DNA of 64,000 nucleotides from Persicaria tinctoria (taxonomy: Eukaryota > Streptophyta > Magnoliopsida > Caryophyllales > Polygonaceae): assembly GCA_037127255.1 (NCBI GenBank), contig JBANSL010000013.1, positions 27,871,688-27,935,687 of the forward strand, read 5' to 3'. Below the pieces are notes generated by a model that saw nothing but the letters and a program-made list of their open reading frames with translations, had not been told where the DNA came from and made no database searches. Position 1 is the stretch's first letter. Each line of letters opens with the position of its first letter. Made by a program: the position numbers and the translations under genes. This document shows positions 43,718-56,745 of the stretch, piece by piece.

Positions 43718-43830
43718 TGTGATACGTTGTCAAACATAAAGGCTATTCACAAGAAGCCTTATGCTAGGATGCCCATTTTAAATTTTCACTGAATTAGAAA
43801 TTTTATAAGTTGGTTTTAGTAAAAGATTTT

Positions 43831-45185
43831 GGAAATTTTGCATTAATATACCAAAAATAAATGGGGTTTGCATAAATGGCAGTGCTATTGGAAAAATTGC
43901 AAGGGGTTACTTTTGCGGAAAAAAAAATAAAAATTACCTTGTTTACCGGTTGAAGGTTACAAAATTATATATAAAAAAAAGGAAGTGCAAAAGTGGCAGA
44001 GGAGAGAGGTGAAAAGTATAAGGAAGAGAGAGTTGCATTAAATGCAAGTAGATACATTTAATGCTTTTAGGGTTCCGCCTAAAAATGTTAATGTGACAGT
44101 AAATACATTTTACGTGCCACCAACTAGTAAACGCATGCCATTAACGAGTAAACACGTGCCATAAATAATTGAGATTCCTCATAAATGCACCCAAGTCCAA
44201 ACATACGTGCCAAACAAAAGTTATGCATGGCATGGAAAAACAAGAATCTGACACAAGTATTCTTGCTACCGGCACGGATATTCTTACTACTGGCATGTAT
44301 ATTCCGAGCATGTATATTCTGAATGGTTGCCGGAGTCTTCTTCTTCACACTCCCTTCTCCTCCCCCTCTATCCTCTGCAAAAAATTGATGACTCCCTTTT
44401 ACAATTATTGCACTCCTTCTCTCTTCTCACTCTCTTCTCTCTCATACCCTCTCTCCTCTACAACATTTAATGTTCTTCCCTCCTCCTCTTGCTTTATGTC
44501 TCCCTCTCTCTTTTTCCTCTCCCATCACATTTAATGCTATATCATCTCTCTCTTTTCTTTACATGAATGGGTGGTTTTAAAACCGGTTATTTTTGCCATT
44601 TTGTAGAGATAAATGCTATTTATGTAATTTTTTCTAAGGGGAGTTACTTTTGCAAAACCTCACATGTTTTGGTATATCCAATGCCATTTCCTCATTATTA
44701 TTCTTGCAAATTTTTTTGGGGGAGGTTACTTTTGCAAGTGTGGACGTTTTTGGTATATTTATTATCATTATCTCATTATTATTTATGGAATTGATAAGAA
44801 CCTTGATTTAAATGTATAAACGAATTAATAAAGTTTTGGAGTTTTGAAGTAAGATGATTTTTCTTTAAAATATATTAAAATAAGTTTGATAGTTTTAAGA
44901 CATTTTCAACTTAAATAAAAATTATTTGGTTGTTTTGTAAATTTATGTGGAAACACTCTATAATTTAAAATAGTGGACTAATTTTATATGTTTAGAGGGG
45001 TAAAGAGAGGAAATAGGATTAGATATACCAAAACTTGGTAGGGTTTGCAAAAGTAACTCCCCCTTGAGATTTTTTTTTTACAAGGTAGAATTTTTTTTTG
45101 CAAAAGTAACCCCTTGAGATTTTTCCAATGGCACTGCCATTTTTTCAAAACCCATCTATTTTTGGTATATTTGTGCAAAATTTCC
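43831..45185. mobile_element. Mutator-like inverted-repeat element, non-coding
   Basis: The first and last 90 or so bases are imperfect inverted repeats beginning GGAAATTTTGCA, with 'atataccaaaaata', 'atggcagtgc' and 'ggggttacttttgc' in both. Secondary copies of 'gttacttttgcaa' lie at 44640 and 44725. No transposase frame. A TSD was not identified. Confidence 0.7.
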
Positions 45186-45879
45186 TAAAACATAACCCTA
45201 ATTTATGAGTATAAATACACATATATTAAAATATATTAAAATACTTGGGGATTGTGAATAAAAATAAATGACACAAATTTAAATGTGCAGCACATAAATT
45301 ATTTTTGATATTGTATAAATTTCATAGAGCAAAAGACTGATAAAAATAGTTTGCGTACGTAATATGCATTATGTATCAAACCTTTTGTATAAATTGCATA
45401 AAATAGCACGAACTTTAGGGGTGGTTGCACTTAGTGGCACAAACTTAAAAAAAATACAAAAATAATCACCAACTTTGGGGTTTAGTTGCGGTCAGTGGCA
45501 CATACCCCATATCTTGCTAATGTGGACTAGTGGGGGTGTTTACATGAATTATTAGTTTTAATTAAAAAGGTATATAACGAGATATTAATTAGTGGGAATG
45601 CTTTCATGGATTTTTTTTAAAAAAAAATTATAAGACATAATGTTATATTTGTCACAATTATCTTTTATTTGGAATTACATGAAATAAAAAAATTAAAATG
45701 GAACCTATCTAGTTTCATAATTTGGGCACATCTTTTATGCCTTTTAGTTTTTAAAAAAAATCATATAAACATTCTCACTAATCCATATCTCGCTATATGC
45801 TTTTTTAATTAAAAAAATCTCATGTAAGCACCCCCACTAGTCCACATTAGTGAGATAGGAGGTACGTGCCACCGGCCGC

Positions 45880-48654
45880 TGTAACGGCCCGGGATTATGA
45901 TTCCCGGGTTACGTTTTGAGGGATGAAACCCCTCGTTAGGATCTTGCGCCCCGAGTACAGGTTGAAGGTTTGAAATTCTACTCTAACATTTTCAAGTGGG
46001 ATTTCATACCCAAATTTCGAAGGGATCGTTGGAATCCCCGGGGAAATCCCCTGTACCTGTCATAAGTCTAAGCGTGGAAAACAAACAGTCATGCAGATAG
46101 TAGAATCAAGGTGTAATACAAGAGGGTACCACGACTGAGCCGGGTCAAAACAAAATCAATAAGTGTATTTATCGAAATCTAAGGTTAGACCATTTCTTTG
46201 CAATCGCCCAAGAGAGTTCCCACGTCACAGAAGCAAGGAACAATAATGTTGCAAACAACCCTAAAAAAAATGTATGCAGGGCGGTGTCAGATCGAAGCCC
46301 TACGCAATATAGTCCCAACAAGCAGACACATATACACGCTAGTCCTGATAAAGATGCTTCTAGATGCAAGGCGGAATGTTAACACACTAACATGCCCCTA
46401 AGATCAAGTGCGTAAATATAATAAGGCCTTAGCACCGAATACCAAGTGGTATATCCCTCTCCTACCTCCACCCCCTTCCGATAGGGCGGAGACTGGCCAG
46501 CTCGTGAATGCATTCCATATAATCGGGTGGCACGCATGCCCAACCCGTATCCACAATAAAGCCCACAGGCATCTCATAATATAAGGAAGTTCATGACTCG
46601 ATTGACTCAGGACGGGACCCGATGAGACTAGGTCGTCCTATAACCCTAGCAATGACTCTAGTTACTTCACAGATAACGGTCGTTCTGTTTACAAAAGCAA
46701 TGAGTAAACGAATGCTCAATCATGAGTGCAATCCTAGCAGAATACTACATGGCATGCTTTATTATGAATGCAAACACCTAGTATGCACATGGCTAAAAGC
46801 AGGGAGATCTCTTTTTCGAATCTGAGTGAGCTCATATAAGAACTCACCTGGAAGTGCAGAACAGCAAAAGGCAACAACTAGGTATACAGAAAGCCAACAT
46901 GTCACAGATGATCCCCTAACACATATATAAGTAATATAAATAAGTCTACTTCTAATGTTACTTAAAGCATATAATATCGCACACAAGTCATCAAGTTTAT
47001 TCACCAAGTTAGGTAAGGTAAGTCATTTTCCCAAGATTTCCCAAAACTCTTTTAAAACCTCAAGTTAGATCAAATCACCATTCACAACGCTTTCTCAAAT
47101 CATCCAGAAAATCCATTTATAAAACATTACTCTTTCATCATCTTATTTTATTATTATTTCAAGACAAATCCGACAAGGTTAGTATATTTCCAAAATCCTC
47201 CTTTAAAAAGTCCAAGTCTCATAATTATATTTTAAATCACAATAATAATAATATTACACTTTTAAATCTCCATTTAATTTTACTTAATATTTTAAAGACC
47301 ATTTTTGTTATAAAATTCGCCCCTTATTAAATTACCAAAATGACACTTATTTTCCAAAACTCCAAATTCAGCCTTTTAGTTAAAAATCCCAATTCTGGAT
47401 TCATTTCAAAAGACAAGCCCAAAATTCATTTCAAGAGACAACCATTTCGGCCCAAAAGGAAACAGGCCCATTCTCATTTAAATGAACCGAACCGGTTTTG
47501 GTTAAACAATTAGCTGAACCGAACCCTCAAAATAAGAAATAAGAAACCGGACCAGTGAACAACACTGTTCACCGTCTCCCTTAATTGCCTGTCGAGGCTG
47601 GAAGGGAAGAAAAAGGGGAGGGAGGGCTGGCCGGCGGCGACTGGTGGCTCCGACCGCCTTCCCGTCGACAATAGACACGGAATCGAACAAACAAAGGAGA
47701 GGGAGATTGAGAGAGAGGTCCTCACCCAGGGGAGTCGAACTCGCCGAAAGCGCTCGTCGGAGTTCGATTGGGGCTCGCCAGAGTCTTATTTCAAAGCGAG
47801 ATTATCCTGGGTCGAGAGAGGAGGTCAAAAGGTGGAACCTTACTGGGTTTTAGGCCGAAAAAGAGAGAGGAACCTTACCGGGGCTGTTGGATCGGAAACA
47901 GGGCGAGCGGGGCGGGACGGCACTGCTCGGAGGCTCGGGTTGCTCCTGGCCGGCTTCGTAGGAAAAAAGGGGTCGGGCGCTGCTACTGATCGGACGGGGA
48001 AGAGGGAGAGAAACGAGGTTGTGGTGCTCGAGGTCCTCGGAGAAGCAAGACGCTCGGGTAGCTCGGGAAGCGCTCGGAGACTGCGCTGAGGGAGGTGCTC
48101 GAATGGGGCTTGGTGACTTGGCTTCGAACAGGGGACAACAGGTGGTGTTGCTGGTGGTTTGCAGGAGGTGGTGCAAAATTGAAATGGAGGAGGAAGAAGA
48201 CTCCTTCCTCTCCGCAACCCAAAGAGATAAGGGGGTGTATGTCCTCTTGTGCTTGTGTGGGTGTGAAAGGAGAACCCAAAGCCTGATTTTTAATGGGTCA
48301 AAGAATCTGATTTTTGTGAAGAGAGAATTGTTGTTGGTTTTCCAAGAATGGGGCAACCCATAAAGAAGGGGATAAGATTTACCCAAAAGGGGAGAAAATG
48401 AGTTGGAATTGGTCAAATATGGAACAAGTTAGAGATTTGGGTAACAATTGGTGATATGAGACGGAAAGAATTTCCCAATCCCGATGAGAAAGACGGATTC
48501 GATCGTTAAAGTTAAAAATTGAACCGGAATTCGCTTTAAGAATTTCAATTTCGATTTAGTAGATTAATGACGAGTTTTCCTTTAAACATCCAAATTAAAT
48601 CCATTTTATTTTATTTATTTTTAAATTATTATTTTAAAAATTCAGGCCTTCACA
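45880..48654 (-). repeat. Family A1 3' LTR
   Basis: On the minus strand it runs from TGTGAAGGCCTG at 48654 to CCGTTACA at 45880, 2775 bases. The last 34 bases are a near-palindrome built on CCCGGGA and TCCCGGG. A GC-rich stretch (47560-48200) yields many open frames on both strands, none of which matches a known protein. Confidence 0.85.
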
Positions 48655-51600
48655 TCATACACCTCTAAAAATAAGTCTCGTCCCCGAGACTAAAACCAAA
48701 ATAAAGTAGGGGGTGAAGTTTGAAATTGATGAGTCCAAGGGCCATGTCCAAGGATCTTGTAATCCTCTCGGTTGCGTCTTCCGGGATTCTCACAACATCT
48801 TAGTCATGGTCGTGATATCTCCAATTGGCCTTGACAAGTATGCGATAAGCGCCCCTATCACATAATCTCTTCGACTTTTCGGAAGTACCACAACTCTAAA
48901 AGTTCTATAATATCATCACTAGGTCTTAGCAAACACCCTACAGGCGCCCCCATAAAATGCATGTATCCACTTCGTGAAGTATTATAGAGTTGCCCGGGTT
49001 TGAAAAGTTTCAAAGGGGATTATACAATTGAAAAAGATTGGCCTCAAAATCGTTGAAATTCTCAATCGTGTTTGGTGTTCCCAAATCCAAGTTAGTCATT
49101 TTCAAAACTGTTCAAAACCTTTCAAAAAAAAAAACAAGCGAAACCTCTCGACTTCAAAACCATCCAAAGCTTTTCAAAATCCAAGTTAGTCGTTTCCAAG
49201 CGCTTTCGAAATCTTTTAAATCCCAAATTGATCAAGCATATTCAGAACTCAAGAGGTGGAATCATCCACCTCTAAAGGCTAATCCCATATTCTCTTCCTA
49301 GGTTCCAATCTCAAAAGCAATTTCAAGCTACGAATTTCAAGCCATTATCAAAATCAACATAACCAAAACATGCCACCTCATAAACAACCAACCATCGAGA
49401 TTGACCATGCCAAAACCATAACATGAATAGCCATCCATCAACATTGTCGCATACGAGTATATTGGAACGTCAACTCAAAATTAGCATTTCATGTTCTAGG
49501 TGTCAACCAAATAAGAATGCATCAAGTAGAAATGTCATTTTTGAAAAGGCAACACACAAACACATCAAGTTTCAACCTTAGTAGATCACAACAGCATGGT
49601 TTCCTACTTACCACTACCAACACAGCAGAATTTTGTCATAATAGGGGTGTCAGTCTAATAGAAAGGCAACAAGTCAGCACAATAAAATCCATTTTAACAA
49701 AATTCAGCAAGCCAAGATATTCACCATTTTCATAGCCAAGGATCTAGATGAAAATCAATTTTGAAATATCAATTCATAGAGACATCACCACAATCACGTT
49801 TCAGCAATTCAATGTTCAAGTTATCAACATAGAACTTGTCATGCTCTCATGGTTCAGCAATAGCAAAGTCTAACAACATAGCAACCACAAAATATAATCA
49901 TGGCAACATTTAACTTAACAGGACATCGCATATTATTATACCAGGATAGCATGCATCCTCATACTATGGACTCAGCACTCTACTATCACTTAATTTCCAA
50001 GTATTTCCTATCAGCATATAACATGATTTTACACTAGGTTTATACATCATTATCTCTCATGGCCTCAAACAATCACATGTCATAAATCCTAATATACTAT
50101 CATGCTCAACAAGTATTGCAGAATATCAGGTATCGACATAGCAAGACAAGTTACCACATAACCTCATGCTAATAATAATTCGAGCAAAGGTAATATCATG
50201 CCAACATCGCAATATCATATTGTCACATATTATCAGGGCACTTAATATCATTATTACCAACACAAGTAAGGATTTCAGCAGGTATAATTCACATTCCATG
50301 AGTAAAAGAAACAAGCAAGGCTTACCAACACATAACACCAATCATATTACAAGGTCAGTCACATAGGAACACCAAAGCACTAAAATTCATCATCATAAGT
50401 AGAAGTTAACCACGTAACGTCCACTACTAGTTCGTCATTCCAAGAATCAATATGTCAGTTCTGGGACCCGGGGTCTATGGGCCCACCGTGCTTCCACTGC
50501 GCCGCTCCCGTGCTATTTAGCTAAACGTGCTCTTTTCTACGTCATCGTTCGTCAAAGTATTGTAAGCAAATTTTTAGTTAGCGGAGATAGGGGAGAGACA
50601 AGGAGGACAACCCGGACTCCCCACGGAACCGAACATAGGCCAACTGATGATGACACGGCGAAAAAAAAAAACAAGATCCCAACCCAAGAAGGTGTAAGGT
50701 GCCCTTATGGAACTCTACGAGGTTACAAATGCATCAAGCAAGACACATACCAATCATGAAGTAAACTAGTCATATCACTGAACACTAACACGTACCTACC
50801 TTGATGAAAAATGTTAATGGATAGGGGCAAACAGAAGCATGATTGAGTTATGCATGGGGTATAAGGGACTAGCTAGCAACTTTTCATTTCATATATCAAA
50901 CAAGCTTGATATGTATAAGAAACATGTATACGCGGATGCAACAATAGATTTGTGCGACATGAAGCTCATGCAAAATCTAGTAAACAGCACAGAGCATTAC
51001 ACGTAGGGTAATTATTCGTGACAGGTACACATAAGCAGGTATTAATCAATATGGGATCACATGCAAACCTACCGAGATGTTTCATATCAGTCAGACTAAT
51101 CCATGAAAGGATCATATAAAGTCGTATGGAAGCCATGTCATGAAACAACCACGTTTTTATGATAAGGTAAGTGCGAGATGTCAGCATATAATGAGCTATG
51201 GTTGGAAAGCAATCCTCCATGATACTAGTAATATCTTTTCAAGGATTCATGGAATGAGCGCAATCAAGTATAATTGTCGAGGAATAATTTAACACCAAAA
51301 TCACATTTCACGTACATATGCATCTACCATGTCGTAGGGTATAACACGCAACTAGATACTCAATTGCTAATTAACACATATCCCACTAAAATATGAATTT
51401 ATCCAATTAAGTATCGGAAGGGCATCATGTGATAAGGACAACAATTCAGATGAGAACACTCATAAGCATGTCACTAATCATACTTAGCATGAGACAACTC
51501 TGTGGAGGCATAGCATTCTAACTAGACTAACAACATCTAACATGCTTGGACAATCATAAGATCATGTAGAGAGAGTATAGCAAGGCTATCACAACCTATG

Positions 51601-54134
51601 ACAAGAGTGACTACATGAGATGCAAGTTGAGCATGCGATCGTATAAATCATATCTCTGCATGCATAGATTTTACAAGGTACTACATGACAGTCACATACG
51701 TATATGAATAATAAGATGCATCGAGCAACTCCAAATAATAGTGGGACCATTCATAGAAGTTTAAGCAGGACTACTATTGCACCCAAACATTAGCACATAT
51801 AAAATGAATATAAGCGATTGTGATGAAGGAGTCATGTGCATATCATAGTGCGAAACAGGACAATGCTTTTAAGGTATCATGTTTCAAGGGGACGGTAAGC
51901 TACATTATGTATGCAAAGGTAATCGTACGAGTGCCTTATAGCTATCGTGATGTGTGTGTGGACATGTGAGGTGCCATATTATTCATTTGCAAAAGCATTA
52001 AGAATGTCAGGGGAAATGCAGAAACAACATCGAGTGATGAGATGATAGGCACACCTTGATAACCACCTAATGCTTAACATGCGTTGAAAATAAGCACTAA
52101 CTCTATAACTGGGTCTATCAATTCCTAACCAGACAAAAAGATCGCACATTAAAGATGTTGGAAAGAATACAAGACTTTGCGAAGTCTATTCCACGAAAGA
52201 GTAGACCATAATGCAAGTAGGGCATGAATACACACAAGCCATAATTCATGGGTCCTATAAGATATATTTTAACACGATAAGATGCGTAGTTGTGCAACAT
52301 AGGTTACATGTTCATTTGGAAACTAGCACGAATGCATTTAAGGGATCAACCAATCGTAACGTGACCATATAAGGACAAGAGGGGAAGTATGGCAAAAATG
52401 ACAACATGAGCTTAAGACGACACGACTTCACATGAATATAAAGCATGCAAGTACACAGGTATAGATTGACAGCATACAACCAGGGCATGTATTTAACATA
52501 AGGATATATCAAGTCACATCGTGATCCTACATGATGCTAGCGATACATGATAAGATATGGGTATCTTTACAGAGTGGGCAAGAGAACATCACAAACGATA
52601 GATTATAATCATGCTAGGAATTAATGAACCGTCACAGGAGTACATGAAATGGTACAACAACTATCACATCATGGGACAATCATATTCATGTGATGAAGCA
52701 TGCATGACAATTTACCACTCAACGAGTCATATTGGAATTTATAAGCCCTATAGGATACTACCAGCACATATCGAACATGAGTACAATAAAGTTACTTCGA
52801 CTAAACTCACACTAGCGTTCAGGTGTCTTGTATATGCGGAAACGTGATACTAACTCATTCGTACATACATTCGTTCGATTAGCACAACAGTTTGCAAAGA
52901 GGCAGATAAGCTACACCGTAACGACCTAGAAGCATGATAGACATATAACATAGTATAACATGGGCCTAAAGCAAGATAGTTAAGCATGGGTATGATGATA
53001 GACAGTTATGGGTCCATGCAAATATCTAAACGGCACAGGCACAAAATATCAGGTCATATATGCAGGAAACCACGAGAGGATACCACAAAGTAGAAGAAAA
53101 TATCATGGGAATAAAAAGGTGAGCATGCTATGGTTTAGTGGTCATAAAGTCATGATGAGGGGCAAGAGGCATGCTAAGGGTTACACTATCATGATCCTAA
53201 TCCAGAAGAGAGAGTAAACATCATGCGAGTCATGCATATACGAAACCAGGAATTATAGTGGTGTGTGCTCGTGCGGTGTGTCAGGTCATATATTCATAAA
53301 AGTATGTGAGAAGCATGGAGACCATCATGACATTACAGTTGGGTAAGCATGTTGGAACTTAGGCATCATATGAAGCAGGTTGAACATCAAGTTATAATAC
53401 GCACTCATCAAGTAAAGAATTCATTCTATCAAGTTATCAAAATGGAATGATCACACTATCATGGACCTATTTACATGGAATTATGTAGCTCCCTAACATA
53501 TGACACATACATTCAAGCATTAGTATAACAATGCACATACTAAGTAGATCAGGTGGGATGATATGGGGGCATAACAGATGTAACATGGACCTAAACAACG
53601 GCTAACATGGACATCATGACATGTAGGCATAATTTCACACTAACAATCAATCTGCAAGTCTATGGGGTAGTACATATAGAATCACGCAATCATGGAGATA
53701 ACAATTAAGATAACCCGACAGAGATCTACAAGGGCGACTCTGACTCACCTCCATGACTCATTTCCCGTGGAATACTCGTGTAACTCTCGAGTAGGGCAGA
53801 AAAGGGTTCATGTAGTAGCGCACTCCCATACAACCTCAAATGTGGCTATTCCTCCCAATTTCCCATACAACATACCGACATCACAAGGAAAGCTCAATAA
53901 AGACATTTAGTGCGGTCAGGAAAAGAAGACCAAAGAAGAAAGTAGTCAACTTAAGGGGTCGAAGGCGATCCCACAAGAACTGGAATCCCGGCTCTATAAT
54001 GACAGAAGGTCTCCCCCGCTATTCCATTCAAGTAGGCATTTAAAACATGTTTCATAGTCAAAATATCAGCCAAGTCTCCAATTTAAGCAAACAGCACTCA
54101 GCATAGAACAATCAACAACCAAGCTATCCTATGG

Positions 54135-54154
54135 GCCGCCCTTCGAGGGGCGAC
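54135..54154 (-). other. Leader hairpin, A1
   Basis: GCCGCCC and GGGCGAC flank TTCGAG on the plus strand and form a stem with one mismatch. The A2 counterpart at 63520 has T-A in place of one C-G pair. It lies about 345 bases downstream of the primer site in element sense. Confidence 0.65.
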
Positions 54155-54499
54155 TAACCGGAGGGGCAAAACCTCACGGTCTCTACCTAACTCGCCACTC
54201 CAGCCACTACGACGCAAAGCCTTGGAGTCTTGTAGGCCCATCTGTAAGGGACAAGATATATTTTGCCTACCCGTTCCCAAATACATCCAATAGGGATGGT
54301 CTAGCGCCTTCACTACCCCTTCGTTTCCCTTTGTTTGATTACCAGATTTAATGAGTCAAGTTCATATTTAGTCCATTTGAGTTAGCCATATTAAATTCAT
54401 TTTGCCCCTTAAAATTTTTTTGAAAAAAAAAAAAACATTTGAAACCTTGAGCCATTTTCAAAACCACTTCAACCTATCATACTCGGTTTGCATAACCTC

Positions 54500-54511
54500 G
54501 CTCTGATACCA
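54500..54511 (-). other. Family A1 primer-binding site
   Basis: The minus strand reads TGGTATCAGAGC, exactly the initiator-tRNA-Met primer site. Confidence 0.9.
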
Positions 54512-54520
54512 TCTTCGAAA

Positions 54521-54554
54521 CGTAACCCGGGAATCATAATCCCGGGCCGTTACA
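54521..54554 (-). repeat. Inverted copy of the family A LTR end
   Basis: These 34 bases are the exact reverse complement of 45880-45913, and the match extends a few bases inward (TTTCGA) when compared with the A2 LTR. A normal 5' LTR would end in the other orientation, as in A2 at 63868. Confidence 0.9.
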
Positions 54555-54658
54555 GCCGCAACTAAACCCCAAAGTTGGTGATTAATTTTGTATTTTTTTA
54601 AGTTCGTGCCACTGAGTGCAACTATGCCCAAAGTCCATGCTATTTTATGCAATTTGCC

Positions 54659-55300
54659 CTAAAATTCTTAATATAAATTTTACCATTGATTTTCTAAAAA
54701 ATTCTTATGTTAATTTTAGTTTTTTTATAATTTTCCTTAAATGTAAAAAAATCTCAAAATTTTAACATACTCCTCCTTAAGATATAAATTTTTTTAAAAT
54801 GACATATAAAATTTATAATTAATAAAATTATGATCTGGGCCTTTAAAATTGATTGGACGGCCCTGGTAAGATGTGATCAAGTGTATAATATAATATAAAA
54901 TGTGTTTTACAACTTATTACACTCGGGTGTTTTTAAGCTTGGTTGTAGTGCTTTATATTGAGTAGTTTCTTATCATTGAAATTATAAATGATTTCTTAAA
55001 ATATCAACTTACCTTGGTTTACTCATTGAGTTGATTTATTATGCGAGTTTCGATGTATACGACTTGTTGATTCTTGATTTTGAGATGGTTTAGCTTGATC
55101 AATTATTTAAGAGAGAACCTGAGCTTGATGGAACTAAGATATTTTGAGTGATGATATTGATAAGGCTTTGAAGTAAGCTTCATGCTTGATGAGAACGAGG
55201 TTAATTGAGAGTGATGGTCATGATGAGAATGATAGATTACTTGAAGAAAATATTTTTAGTTGGATGATTCTCTGAGTGGCTTTCCAACTCAGCAGCTTAA
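54659..55300. other. AT-rich stretch without recognised feature
   Basis: No coding frame, element end or repeat that I can support. The left border of A2 must lie near its right end. Confidence 0.5.
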
Positions 55301-55371
55301 AATAACCTTCATGTCATAATTAGTCAAATACACATATTATTATTATTTCATACTCATACTTCCCATAAGGA

Positions 55372-55408
55372 TATATGTGTGTGTGTGTATCGTCGTCGTC
55401 GTCATAAG
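55372..55408. repeat. Microsatellites (GT)n and (CGT)n
   Basis: About seven GT units are followed by four CGT units. Confidence 0.9.
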
Positions 55409-55681
55409 TATCGAACATTTAATCTCTTCTAAAAATCACCACAATATCATGTTATTAGTCACACATATCATACTTTTAGTCAACCGACAATATTATCATG
55501 CTGGTTAGTCACCGAACAAGTCTAATTCCTAAGTTAACTCAATATCGCTTTGAAATTCGAGTCAATTAGTTAGAAAATTTCCGATCTTGGAAAATGTTCG
55601 TCAAATCCCTTTTTCAATTTAAGTCCGATAATATATATTTTTTTGAATCACCATAATAATATTACATCTTTAACTCTCAAC

Positions 55682-55867
55682 CACTGTTCTAAAAATTGCG
55701 CCTAGGCGCCGCCTGGGCACCGCCTAGGCGCTAGGCGACCCCCCTCCGTCTAGAGCTAAGTATCCGCCTAAGCACGCCTAGGCGTCCGCCTTGACCGCCT
55801 GGGCGCCGCCTAGGCGCTAGGCGGCCTCTCACCGCCTAGGATCCGCCTAGCGCTTTTTAGAACACTG
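55682..55867. mobile_element. hAT-type MITE with 'cgcctaggcg' array
   Basis: CACTGTTCTAAAAATTGCGC at the left and CAGTGTTCTAAAAAGCGC (reverse complement of the right end) are TIRs, and CTCTCAAC is duplicated at 55674-55681 and 55868-55875. The centre is a GC-rich series of 'cgcctaggcg' palindromes, in sharp contrast to the AT-rich surroundings. Confidence 0.9.
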
Positions 55868-56205
55868 CTCTCAACAATAATATTTTATTTTCTTCTTCTA
55901 AACTCATCAATAATATAATATTTTATATCCCATTTTAAATATATTTTATATCAAAAATACATTAGTCTTAAAAATCCCCTTTTTTCCATTTAAAAGACAT
56001 TTTATAATTTTGGGACCAAGAGAGGAGAAAAGGCCCAAAGCACTCTTCTCCCATTTTCGGATCCAAAGAAACCAACCCAACCTATTTTTGATGTGAACCG
56101 GACCAACCCCATTTTATTTTAAAAAGAAGTGAACCGGACCCAATGTGAACACTGTTCACTATCCCTCCCAAGGCTACTGCTCGAAATCTGGGAAAGGGAA
56201 GGGGA

Positions 56206-56745
56206 CACTGACGGATTTAGGGGTGGGTTCGTATGAGCGCGAGCCCACCCCAATCCCGGAAAAAAATACGAAAGGTTAAATATATAAAAAATAAAAAATA
56301 AAAAATAAAAATGTCTAAATTAATTTAGAAGTGAAAAGGAATCATAAAGTTTACCTTGCCTAGTTGGTAAAGTATAAATGATGAACTTTTTCCTTTTTAT
56401 CTAGAGCCCAAGGTTCAATTCCCACTTTTTACATTTTCTTCACTTATTTTTAACTATCTTTTTATATATAAGTTCAAATATCTTTTTAAATTGAGAATAA
56501 TTAATTTCAATTAGTATTGTTTGAATTCTATTTTAGTCATTCATTGGGGGTTTCCTTGAATTTTTTTTAACTAATTATAAATTTTATTCGATCACTTCTA
56601 ATAATATGGATAAATCTTTGAAATTTTTTTTACATAACCCTTGACAATTAAATTTATTTAAAGTTTAACAAAACTCGTTTCATTATTACTTAATTTTTAG
56701 CCTAAATCTCGCCCACCCCTATGTAACGGTCTGGCTTCGCCACTG
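56206..56745. mobile_element. hAT-type non-autonomous element
   Basis: Left CACTGACGGATTTAGGGGTG and right (reverse complement) CAGTGGCGAAGCCAGACCG are imperfect TIRs, and GAAGGGGA is duplicated at 56198-56205 and 56746-56753. It is 540 bases, AT-rich, with no ORF, and holds a tRNA-like segment. Confidence 0.9.
56350..56425 (+). other. tRNA-like segment with A and B boxes
   Basis: TTGCCTAGTTGG at 56356-56367 resembles a polymerase III A box and GGTTCAATTCC at 56412-56422 a B box, 45 bases apart. The 5' acceptor stem is not clear, so it is a tRNA-derived or promoter-like remnant rather than a tRNA gene. Confidence 0.45.

Larger units (their letters stand above)
48655..54511 (-). other. Family A1 internal region, non-coding
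   Basis: No frame longer than about 90 codons and no pol motif. Segments that match A2 lie at both ends (48655-49310 with 58548-59330; 54100-54511 with 63500-63863) and in the middle (50460-50700 with 62050-62300). The remainder is AT-rich and diverged. Confidence 0.7.
45880..54554 (-). mobile_element. Family A non-autonomous LTR retrotransposon, copy A1
   Basis: On the minus strand it has a primer site (54511-54500), 5.8 kb of non-coding interior, a purine-rich tract ending at 48655 and a 3' LTR (48654-45880). The 5' LTR is missing; only about 40 bases identical to the reverse complement of the LTR end lie there. GCCGC stands on both sides (45875-45879 and 54555-54559). The mirror arm of the surrounding foldback element shows the same site without insertion, which supports the duplication. 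The sequence before the 3' LTR ('gtctcgtccccgagac' in plus) is like the pol end of Ty3-type elements. Confidence 0.85.
45389..54658. mobile_element. Foldback element, split by family A1
   Basis: 45389-45640 faces 45760-45879 plus 54560-54658 as an inverted repeat: 'aaattgcataaaatagcac', 'aactttggggtttagttgc' and 'aatgtggactagtggggg' occur in both arms. Without A1 it is about 590 bases, nearly all stem. The arms differ at scattered sites. Family is uncertain, perhaps Mutator-like; no TSD was found. Confidence 0.8.

Noticed and set aside
47850..48416. Minus-strand frame of 188 codons and several overlapping frames on both strands
   Set aside because: It lies inside the family A LTR, is GC-rich and low in complexity, and other frames over the same bases are equally open. 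No domain is seen.
45880..54554. Reading of A1 as a DNA transposon with 34-bp TIRs
   Set aside because: The tRNA-Met primer site, the purine tract, the TG...CA ends and the match with A2, which has a normal LTR end, show it to be an LTR retrotransposon.
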